Below, piece by piece: positions 57,935 to 64,000 of a stretch of DNA of 64,000 nucleotides. Source of the stretch: Streptomyces antarcticus (GTDB lineage Bacteria; Actinomycetota; Actinomycetes; Streptomycetales; Streptomycetaceae); contig NZ_JAPNLM010000029.1 in assembly GCF_026627255.1 (NCBI RefSeq), positions 25,322-89,321 on the forward strand. The letters are read 5' to 3'. The position numbers were made by a program, and so were the translations under genes. Within the stretch, counting starts at the first letter, position 1. Each line of letters begins with the position of its first letter. The notes beneath the pieces are model-generated. The model worked only from the letters and a program-made list of their open reading frames with translations, made no database searches and was not told the DNA's origin.

Positions 57935-59089
57935 ATGCCGGAGGACACGTCGCACACCACCCCGCAGGCACCGCCACGGGCGACGCCGGAAGCACCGCCG
58001 CAGGCGGCCCCGCACCCCGCCCCGCCTGCGGCCCCGACGGCGGCCCCGCAGGTCACCGACCACGGCGGGGGCGTCTGGGCCGTCAAGGTCCCCATCCCCG
58101 ACAACCCGCTCGGGCACACCCTCGTCCACGTCCTCGACACCGACCGCGGCCCGGTCCTCATCGACACCGGCTGGGACGACCCCGACTCCTGGGACGCCCT
58201 CGCCGGCGGCCTCGCCGCCCTCGGCACCTCCGTCTCCGACGTCCACGGCGTCGTCATCACCCACCACCACCCCGACCACCACGGTCTGTCCGGCCAGGTC
58301 AGGGAGGCCTCCGGGGCCTGGATCGCCATGCACGCCGCCGACACCGAAGTCGTCGTCCGCACCCGCGCCTCCGAGCCCGGCGTCTGGTTCGACTACATGA
58401 GCGAGAAGCTCGCCGCCGCCGGAGCCCCCGAGGAACACGTCGCCCCGCTCCGCGCCGCCCGCGCGAGCGGCCGCATGCGGACCCTGCCCGGACTGCGGGC
58501 CGCCGTCCCCGACCGGGAGATCGTCCCCACCGAGCTGCTCCCCCTCGCCGGCCGCCGGCTGCGGGCCATCTGGACCCCCGGCCACACCCCGGGCCACGTC
58601 TGCCTCCACCTGGAGGAGGAGCACCCCGCCCGGCTCCCCGGCAACGGCCGCCTCTTCTCCGGGGACCACCTGCTGCCCGGCATCTCGCCCCACATCGGCC
58701 TGTACGAGGCCCCCGACGAGCACGGCGTGACCCGCGTCACCGACCCCCTCGGCGACTACCTCGACTCCCTCGAACGCATCGGCCGGCTGCGCCCCGCCGA
58801 GGTCCTCCCGGCCCACCAGCACGCCTTCACCGACGCCCCCGCCCGCGTACGGGAGCTGCTGGACCACCACGAGGAGCGGCTGACCGGGCTGTGGGAGCTG
58901 CTCGCCGAGCCGCTGACACCGTGGGCGCTGGCGGAGCGGATGGAGTGGAACCGGCCCTGGGAGCAGATCCCGTACGGCTCCCGGAACATCGCCGTCTCGG
59001 AAGCGGAGGCGCACCTGCGGCGCCTGGTGAAGCAGGGCCGCGCGGAGGCGGTCCCGGGCAGCGACCCGGTGGCGTACCGGGCGCTGTGA
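57935..59089 (+). CDS. MBL-fold metallo-hydrolase
   Basis: 384 aa. A disordered Pro/Ala N-terminus (~1-38) is followed by the metallo-beta-lactamase fold: VLIDTGWDDPDSW, metal motif VVITHHHPDHHG (HXHXDH) near 110, LRAIWTPGHTPGHVCLHLEEE near 210, LFSGDHLLPGISPHIGLY near 235, and VLPAHQHAF near 290. The C-terminal winged-helix region (LLAEPLTPWALAERMEW ... EAHLRRLVKQGRAEAV) is typical of MBL hydrolases with a DNA-binding-like tail. Substrate (thioester, lactone) unknown. ATG at 57935, divergent from the aldehyde dehydrogenase operon. Confidence 0.88.
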   Translation: MPEDTSHTTPQAPPRATPEAPPQAAPHPAPPAAPTAAPQVTDHGGGVWAVKVPIPDNPLGHTLVHVLDTDRGPVLIDTGWDDPDSWDALAGGLAALGTSVSDVHGVVITHHHPDHHGLSGQVREASGAWIAMHAADTEVVVRTRASEPGVWFDYMSEKLAAAGAPEEHVAPLRAARASGRMRTLPGLRAAVPDREIVPTELLPLAGRRLRAIWTPGHTPGHVCLHLEEEHPARLPGNGRLFSGDHLLPGISPHIGLYEAPDEHGVTRVTDPLGDYLDSLERIGRLRPAEVLPAHQHAFTDAPARVRELLDHHEERLTGLWELLAEPLTPWALAERMEWNRPWEQIPYGSRNIAVSEAEAHLRRLVKQGRAEAVPGSDPVAYRAL

Positions 59090-59154
59090 GCCGTACGGGC
59101 ACCCCCGCGGCCGCGGCCCGGTAAGGGGTGCGGCAGGCCGGCGCCCCGGGCACG

Positions 59155-59345
59155 GGAGCTACGGGCCGGTACAGTGGGCAGGTCGTCCACACTTCCGTAC
59201 GGGGGGAAGCCGGTGCGATTCCGGCGCTGACCCGCAACCGTGACCCGCCCCGGCTCCCACCGGGACGGGGAGCCGGAATGCCCCGTAGCGGAGTGCGCGG
59301 CTCGTGCCGCCGGGCCCCCCGGCGGCCGGCACCGTCGAGGTATAC
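59155..59345 (+). promoter_or_regulatory. Cobalamin (adenosylcobalamin-class) riboswitch
   Basis: Core landmarks are clear: GGGGGGAAGCCGGTGCGAT (59200-59219), the B12-box-type CGCTGACCCGCAACCGTGA (59225-59242) and GGAGCCGGAATGCC (59269-59282). The expected pairing elements lie between them and a hairpin-rich expression platform runs to the start codon at 59411. Ends are approximate. It should lower expression of the four downstream genes when cobalamin is plentiful. Confidence 0.92.
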
Positions 59346-59410
59346 GGAGCCGGAGCCCGGTGCCTGCGCGTGCCTGCCTCCCGCTCCCCAGCACGAGAGG
59401 CACCCGCCCC

Positions 59411-60661
59411 ATGACCGTCCGCCGCAGCGCCGCCGCGCTCGCCGCCTCCGCCGTGCTCTGCGTGGGCGCCGCCCCCGCAGCCCTCGCCGACACCGCGCCG
59501 CCCGCCTCCCCGTCCGCGCCTCCGGTGATCCCCTCCGGCCTGTACGGCAAGAGCGACCCCACGTACGACGGCGTGTGGCGGCAGTCCTTCGCGCTGCTCG
59601 CCCAGCACACGGTGGGCGTCAAGCCCGCCCCGCAGGCCGTCGACTGGCTGGTCGGCCAGAGTTGCGCCAACGGCGCCTTCGCCTCCTTCCGCGCCGACAC
59701 GGCCGCGGCGTGCGACGACAAGACGATGTACGACACCAACGCCGCCGCCGCGGCCGTGCAGGCGCTGAAGGCCCTCGGCGGCCAGGACGCCGCGGTCGCG
59801 AAGACCGTGGGCTGGCTGAAGTCGGTGCAGAACGAGGACGGCGGCTGGGCGTACGTCCCGGGCTCCCCGAGCGAGGCCAACTCCACCGCCCTGGTGATCA
59901 GCGCGCTCGCGGTGGCCGGCGAGAAGCCGGCCGAGGTCCGCTCAAAGGCGGGCAAGACGGCGTACGAGGGCCTGTTCCCCTTCCAGCTCGGCTGCGCCGC
60001 CGAACCGGCCGCCGACCGGGGCGCGTTCGCGTACCAGCCGGTCGACGGCAAGCTCCTCGCCAACCCCGACGCGACGGCCGCCGCGACGCTCGCCGGCCTC
60101 GGCAGGGGCGCGGCCGTACCCCGGTCGGCCACGGACACCCCGGCGGCCCCGCTGGTCTGCCCGGCGGCCGCCGCCGACCCGGCGGCCGCCGCCCAGGGCG
60201 CGGCCGGCTACCTCGCGGAAGCCCTGAAGAAGGACGGCCACCTGACGGCCCTGACCCCGGGCGCGGACCAGCCGACCGCCGACACCGGCAACACCGCCGA
60301 CGCGGTGATCGCCCTGGCCGCGGCCGGACACGAGCAGTCGGCGGCGGGCGCACTGGAGTGGCTCAAGAGCAACTCGGCGGCGTGGGCGAAGGACAGCCCG
60401 GCGGCCCTCGGCACGCTGATCCTGGCCGCGCACGCCACGGGCACGGACCCGAAGTCCTTCGGCGGCGCCGACCTCGTCGCCCAGCTGAACGCGACGGGCC
60501 CGGCCCCGATGGGCGCGGACACCGGCGCCACGAAGGTGGACAGCGGCAAGGACGGCGACTCGGGCGGCGACAACCTCTGGTGGATCATCGGTGCGGGCGC
60601 CGCGGCCGGCATGGGTATCGGCATCCTGCTGAGCGGCCGCCGGAAGAAGAACCAGCTCTGA
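59411..60661 (+). CDS. Anchored PFTB/squalene-oxidase-repeat protein, possible cobalamin binder
   Basis: 416 aa. Signal peptide (~1-27, ending ALA), then an alpha/alpha toroid of repeats with QXXXGXXW-like turns (WLVGQSCANGAFASF, WLKSVQNEDGGWAYVPGSPSEANSTALVISAL, YLAEALKKDGHLTAL, WLKSNSAAWAKDSPAALGTLILAAHATG) at ~60-370. A Gly/Asp spacer, a C-terminal helix (NLWWIIGAGAAAGMGIGILL) and SGRRKK follow. First gene under the riboswitch. The same toroid fold forms the alpha domain of transcobalamin and intrinsic factor, so capture of B12 or a precursor outside the cell is plausible (inference). Its stop overlaps the next start (TGATG). Confidence 0.8.
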   Translation: MTVRRSAAALAASAVLCVGAAPAALADTAPPASPSAPPVIPSGLYGKSDPTYDGVWRQSFALLAQHTVGVKPAPQAVDWLVGQSCANGAFASFRADTAAACDDKTMYDTNAAAAAVQALKALGGQDAAVAKTVGWLKSVQNEDGGWAYVPGSPSEANSTALVISALAVAGEKPAEVRSKAGKTAYEGLFPFQLGCAAEPAADRGAFAYQPVDGKLLANPDATAAATLAGLGRGAAVPRSATDTPAAPLVCPAAAADPAAAAQGAAGYLAEALKKDGHLTALTPGADQPTADTGNTADAVIALAAAGHEQSAAGALEWLKSNSAAWAKDSPAALGTLILAAHATGTDPKSFGGADLVAQLNATGPAPMGADTGATKVDSGKDGDSGGDNLWWIIGAGAAAGMGIGILLSGRRKKNQL

Positions 60662-61428
60662 TGCGCCGCCGTCCGCCGCCGCACCCGACCGGCCCGGAGG
60701 GGCACCGCTCCCGGGGGCCCGTCCCGGGCCGGCCCGCCGGCAGGCGCGGTCCGGCCGCCCGGGTCCTGGCCTTCGCCCTGGCCCTCGGTACGGTCCTCTC
60801 CCTCCTGGCCGCCGGCCCGGCGCTGGCGGCGGGCTACCGCTACTGGTCCTTCTGGGACGGCGCGGGCGGGCCGTGGGCGTACGCCACCCAGGGCCCCTCG
60901 CTGGCCCGCCCGGCGGACGGCTCCGTACAGGGCTTCCGCTTCGCGGTGAGCAAGGACGCCGCGGACCAGGCGGCCCGGCCGCGGTCCCCGGCCGACTTCG
61001 CGGCGGTCTGCGGGAGCACCGACCCGGTCGCGGGCCGCAAGCGCGTGGCCCTGGTCGTCGACTTCGGCGTCCCCGCGGACGCCCCGGCGGGCGACGCCCC
61101 GCCGCAGGACGCGCCGCGCACGGCCTGCGCCCAGGTGGCCCCGGACGCCACCACGGCCGAGGCCCTCGCGGCGGTAGCCAAACCGCTGCGCTACAACAGC
61201 GCGGCGCTGCTGTGCGCGATCTCCGGCTACCCGAAGCAGGGCTGCGGCGAGCCGATGGCGGACGCCCCGGCGGCCACCGGCTCCCCCTCCGCGGCGCCCT
61301 CGTCCACGACGTCCTCGTCCACGGCGTCCCCGGGCGGCGGCCCCTCGGCGGGCCTGCTGGCGGGCATCGCCGCGGTGGCGGCCCTGGCCGCGGCCGGCGT
61401 CTGGCAGTCCCGCCGCCGCAACCGATGA
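60661..61428 (+). CDS. SCO2322-like anchored extracellular protein, possible transcobalamin beta-domain partner
   Basis: 255 aa. Arg/Pro-rich N-terminus, signal helix (VLAFALALGTVLSLLAAGPALA, ~37-58), then YRYWSFWDGAGGPWAYATQGPSLARPADGSVQGFRFAVS and a compact domain with cysteines (FAAVCGS, RTACAQV, ALLCAISGYPKQGCGEPM). A Ser/Thr spacer, C-terminal helix and SRRRNR follow. I recall this as the family named for S. coelicolor SCO2322. The opening resembles DUF4430-like beta domains (W-rich strand then polar loop); this is tentative. Overlaps both neighbours by one to four bases. Confidence 0.72.
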   Translation: MRRRPPPHPTGPEGHRSRGPVPGRPAGRRGPAARVLAFALALGTVLSLLAAGPALAAGYRYWSFWDGAGGPWAYATQGPSLARPADGSVQGFRFAVSKDAADQAARPRSPADFAAVCGSTDPVAGRKRVALVVDFGVPADAPAGDAPPQDAPRTACAQVAPDATTAEALAAVAKPLRYNSAALLCAISGYPKQGCGEPMADAPAATGSPSAAPSSTTSSSTASPGGGPSAGLLAGIAAVAALAAAGVWQSRRRNR

Positions 61429-63059
61429 CCCCGCCCACCCCCAGCCCGGACCGGGCCCCCGGCTCGCGGGGCAACCCGGCGGTCGCGGCGCGGTCCGCGC
61501 ACCCCGCCCCCGACGACACCCACCCCGCCCCGCCCGGCCCTGCGCAGTCCGACGCGGCACAGCCCGGCGCGGCGCGAGCTGCCGCAGGACAGCCCGACGC
61601 GGCACAGCCCGGCGCGGGGCAGCCCGACGCGGCACGAGCTGACGCGGGTCGGGCCCGTTCCGGCGGCGGCCCCGCGGCCGGGGCGGAGCCGGGCGCGGCC
61701 CAGGCCGGTCCGGACGGACCGGGTGGACCGGGTGGACCGGGTGGACCGGGTGGACCGGGTGGACCGGGTGGACCGGGTGGACCGGCCGGCCCGCCCGCCG
61801 GAGCGCCGGACCGTCCCCGCCCCCACGCCGGCTCCGGCCCCCGCCCCGCCCGGCCGGACAACGGGTCCGCGCGCGGGGTTCCGTACAGTCGGCGCGGCGG
61901 TGGCGCCCGGCCGCAGGGCGGCCCCGCGCGGGGGGTCCCGTACGAGCACCCGCGCCGCAGGCCCTGGCAGCCGCCGCGGGCGACCCGCGGCAACGCCCTG
62001 CACGCGGGTGCGTGGTGGCTCTGGGCACTCGGCCTGGCCACCGCCGCCTCCCGCACCACCAACCCCCTCCTCCTCGGCCTGATCGTCGGCGTGGCCGGCT
62101 ACGTCGTCGCGGCCCGCCGCACCGCCGCGCCCTGGGCCCGCTCCTACGGGGCGTTCCTCAAGCTCGGCCTGTTCGTCATCGGCCTGCGCCTCCTCTTCTC
62201 CATGCTGCTCGGCTCCCCCATCCCCGGCTCGCACACCCTGTTCACCCTCCCCGAGGTCCCGCTGCCCGCGTGGGCGCAGGGCATCCGGTTCGGCGGCAGG
62301 GTCACCGCCGAGCAGCTGGTCTTCGCGTTCTACGACGGGGCCAAGCTCGCCACCCTCCTCGTCTGCGTGGGCGCCGCGAACGCCCTCGCCAACCCGGCCC
62401 GACTGCTGAAGTCCCTCCCGGCCGCCCTGTACGAGGCCGGGGTCGCCGTAGTCGTCGCCATGACCTTCGCGCCGAACATGGTGGCCGACGTCGTCCGGCT
62501 GCGGACCGCCCGACGGCTGCGCGGCCGCCCCACCGGCGGGGTCAAGGCCGTCCTGCAGATCGGCCTGCCGGTGCTGGAGGGGGCCTTGGAGCGTTCCGTC
62601 GCCACCGCTGCCTCGATGGACGCCCGCGGCTACGGCCGCACCGCCGACGTCCCGTCCGCCGTCCGGCACACCACCAACGTCCTCACCCTCGGCGGCCTGC
62701 TCGGCATGTGCGCGGGCACATACGGGCTGCTGGCCGCGCAGGGGGCGGCGTACGGGCTCCCCGTACTCGGCATCGGCCTGGTCCTCGCCCTCGGGGGCCT
62801 GCGGCTCGGCGGCCGCCGGTCGGTGCGCACCCGCTACCGCCCCGACCGCTGGGGCGCGCGCGCCTGGCTGGTCGCCGGGTCGGGGGCGGCCGTGGCGGCC
62901 CTCCTCGTCTACGCGGGCACCCTCGACCCGGAGGGCCTGCACCCCGGTGTGGTCCCGCTGGTCGCCCCCACCCTGCCGGTCTGGCCTGCGGCCGCGGTCC
63001 TGATTGGCCTGCTGCCCGCCTTCGTGGCACCCGTACCGCCCAAGGAGTCTTCGCAGTGA
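61425..63059 (+). CDS. ECF transporter T-component (CbiQ/EcfT-like) with long disordered N-terminus
   Basis: 544 aa. Residues ~1-185 are Pro/Gly/Ala-rich with a perfect Gly-Gly-Pro tandem. From ~190 the EcfT membrane domain runs: HAGAWWLWALGLATAASRTTNPLLLGLIVGVAGYVVAARR, GLFVIGLRLLFSMLLGS, KLATLLVCVGAANALANPARLLKSLPAALYEAGVAVVVAMTFAPNMVADVVRLRTARRLRG with coupling-helix Ala-Arg-Gly-like motifs (TARRLRG, MDARGYGRT). EcfT binds the ATPases and the substrate-specific S protein. ATG at 61425 overlaps the previous stop, and its stop overlaps the ATPase start (GTGA). No S-component gene is visible here. Confidence 0.85.
   Translation: MTPPTPSPDRAPGSRGNPAVAARSAHPAPDDTHPAPPGPAQSDAAQPGAARAAAGQPDAAQPGAGQPDAARADAGRARSGGGPAAGAEPGAAQAGPDGPGGPGGPGGPGGPGGPGGPGGPAGPPAGAPDRPRPHAGSGPRPARPDNGSARGVPYSRRGGGARPQGGPARGVPYEHPRRRPWQPPRATRGNALHAGAWWLWALGLATAASRTTNPLLLGLIVGVAGYVVAARRTAAPWARSYGAFLKLGLFVIGLRLLFSMLLGSPIPGSHTLFTLPEVPLPAWAQGIRFGGRVTAEQLVFAFYDGAKLATLLVCVGAANALANPARLLKSLPAALYEAGVAVVVAMTFAPNMVADVVRLRTARRLRGRPTGGVKAVLQIGLPVLEGALERSVATAASMDARGYGRTADVPSAVRHTTNVLTLGGLLGMCAGTYGLLAAQGAAYGLPVLGIGLVLALGGLRLGGRRSVRTRYRPDRWGARAWLVAGSGAAVAALLVYAGTLDPEGLHPGVVPLVAPTLPVWPAAAVLIGLLPAFVAPVPPKESSQ
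61722..61784. repeat. Seven tandem copies of GGTGGACCG
   Basis: Nine-base units starting at 61722, 61731, 61740, 61749, 61758, 61767 and 61776, without mismatch, preceded by a degenerate unit. In frame they encode repeated Gly-Gly-Pro in the disordered N-terminus of the EcfT-like protein. Perfect copies suggest recent slippage. Confidence 0.95.
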
Positions 63060-64000
63060 TCCGCTTCGAACAGGTGTCGGTCACCTACGAGGGAGCGGAC
63101 GCCCCCTCCCTCCGCGGCGTCGACCTGGAGGTCCCGGAGGGCGAGCTGACGCTCCTCGTGGGGCCGTCGGGCGTCGGCAAGTCCACCCTGCTGGGCACGG
63201 TCTCCGGGCTGGTCCCGCACTTCACGGGCGGGAGGCTGAGCGGCCGGGTGACGGTCGCGGGCCGCGACACGCGCACGCACAGGCCGCGCGAGCTGGCGGA
63301 CGTGGTGGGCACGGTCGGGCAGGACCCCCTGGCCCACTTCGTGACGGACGTGGTGGAGGACGAGCTCGCGTACGGGATGGAGTCCCTGGGCCTGGCGCCC
63401 GCGGTCATGCGGCGCCGGGTGGAGGAGACCCTCGACCTCCTCGGCCTGAACGAGCTGCGCGACCGGCCCATCGCCACCCTCTCGGGCGGCCAGCAGCAGC
63501 GGGTGGCGATCGGCTCGGTACTGACCCCGCACCCGAAGGTCCTGGTGCTGGACGAGCCGACGTCCGCGCTGGACCCGGCGGCCGCGGAGGAGGTCCTGGC
63601 CGTGCTCCAGCGACTGGTGCACGACCTCGGCACCACCGTGCTGATGGCGGAGCACCGGCTGGAGCGGGTGGTGCAGTACGCCGACCGGGTACTGCTCCTG
63701 CCCGCCCCGGGGGCGCCCCCCGTCCTCGGCACCCCGGCCGGGATCATGGCCGTCTCGCCCGTCCACCCGCCGGTGGTCTCCCTGGGCCGCCTGGCGGGCT
63801 GGTCCCCGCTCCCCCTGTCGGTCCGCGACGCCCGCCGCCTGGCCACCCCCCTCCGCACCCGCCTCACCCCTACCCCGGACGGGCACCACCCCCCACGCCG
63901 ACCGCCCAGCCCTCCCAACAAACAGCAACCGGCACATCCAGCCCCGCCCCACACCACGCAACACCCCACCCCCACCCGACCCACCCCTTCCGGCGAACGG
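63056..64000 (+). CDS. ECF transporter ATP-binding protein (partial, runs off window)
   Basis: First 315 codons; frame still open at the window edge. MIRFEQVSVTYEGADAPSLRGVDLEVPEGELTLLVGPSGVGKSTLLGTVSGL gives Walker A at ~38-46, then TVGQDPLAHFVTDVVEDELAYGMESLGL (Q-loop), TLSGGQQQRVAIGSVL (signature), VLVLDEPTSALD (Walker B) and LMAEHRLERVV (switch). The Pro/Arg-rich stretch after ~245 looks like a linker, so a second ATPase domain is likely beyond the edge, as in fused ECF ATPases. GTG at 63056 overlaps the EcfT stop. Confidence 0.88.
   Translation, partial: MIRFEQVSVTYEGADAPSLRGVDLEVPEGELTLLVGPSGVGKSTLLGTVSGLVPHFTGGRLSGRVTVAGRDTRTHRPRELADVVGTVGQDPLAHFVTDVVEDELAYGMESLGLAPAVMRRRVEETLDLLGLNELRDRPIATLSGGQQQRVAIGSVLTPHPKVLVLDEPTSALDPAAAEEVLAVLQRLVHDLGTTVLMAEHRLERVVQYADRVLLLPAPGAPPVLGTPAGIMAVSPVHPPVVSLGRLAGWSPLPLSVRDARRLATPLRTRLTPTPDGHHPPRRPPSPPNKQQPAHPAPPHTTQHPTPTRPTPSGER

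Noticed and set aside
61722..61784. Regular short repeats considered as a CRISPR-like array
   Set aside because: Units are contiguous 9-mers without spacers and lie in frame within a coding region.
61227..62942. Minus-strand frame with repeated Thr-Arg-Ser
   Set aside because: This is the antisense reading of the GGTGGACCG repeat in the EcfT-like gene, not a separate protein.

Overview
The window reads as chromosomal DNA of a Streptomyces or very close relative. Coding sequence is GC-rich with GC-loaded third positions, GTG and TTG starts are common, and genes are often coupled by ATGA or GTGA overlaps. The families are typical of the genus: DmdR-type iron boxes, a Scr1/DUF397/ATPase triad, a class-E-like sortase signal, SpoIIE/STAS partner switching and Streptomyces-style intergenic hairpins. 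I found no tRNA, rRNA or CRISPR array. The structured RNAs are rnpB and a cobalamin riboswitch.

0-1 kb: an IS607-type element with a damaged serine recombinase (tnpA) and the start of tnpB. 1-14.5 kb: after a conserved hypothetical, a small protein and methionine aminopeptidase comes an iron and heme acquisition island. It holds a heme oxygenase, two HtaA-domain surface proteins, an HmuTUV-type heme ABC importer and EfeO/EfeB/EfeU. Three DmdR/IdeR-like iron boxes sit at its promoters. The genes suggest the path surface heme capture -> lipoprotein -> permease/ATPase -> ring opening, with EfeUOB for free iron. 14.5-31 kb: mostly housekeeping genes (PhzF, SDR, MFS pump, Rsm22-like, dimethylargininase-like, TetR, YaaA, RNB nuclease, MerR, RNase P RNA, RNase H/phosphatase fusion, zinc-ribbon protein, Nif3).

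31-42 kb: two minus-strand blocks resembling the mycobacterial sterol side-chain pathway (MaoC/Hsd4B-like hydratase, Zn-alcohol dehydrogenase, Hsd4A-like SDR; then a FadE34-like double acyl-CoA dehydrogenase and an SCP-x/Ltp-like thiolase). Between them lie 34.2-38.6 kb of mobile debris: a receiver remnant, intergenic repeats, a Tn3-family resolvase with a candidate res site, a STAS/SpoIIE pair and a decayed Tn3 transposase. Both blocks begin next to sites fitting the KstR consensus TNNAACNNGTTNNA. A KstR-like TetR regulator with its own candidate site lies at 54.7 kb, so the scattered genes look like one regulon.

42-57 kb: DUF397/Scr1/ATPase triad, methyltransferase, cell-wall amidase, LLM flavin oxidoreductase, acetyltransferase, small lipoproteins and membrane proteins, and a three-gene operon (glycosyltransferase, methyltransferase, alpha/alpha-barrel protein) divergent from the KstR-like gene. 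57-64 kb: aldehyde dehydrogenase plus ferredoxin, an MBL-fold hydrolase, then a cobalamin riboswitch in front of four overlapping genes: an anchored PFTB-repeat protein, a second anchored protein, an ECF T-component and an ECF ATPase that runs off the window. This last operon is the best candidate for an under-described system. It may be a vitamin B12 capture and import machine whose extracellular part resembles transcobalamin split over two proteins.
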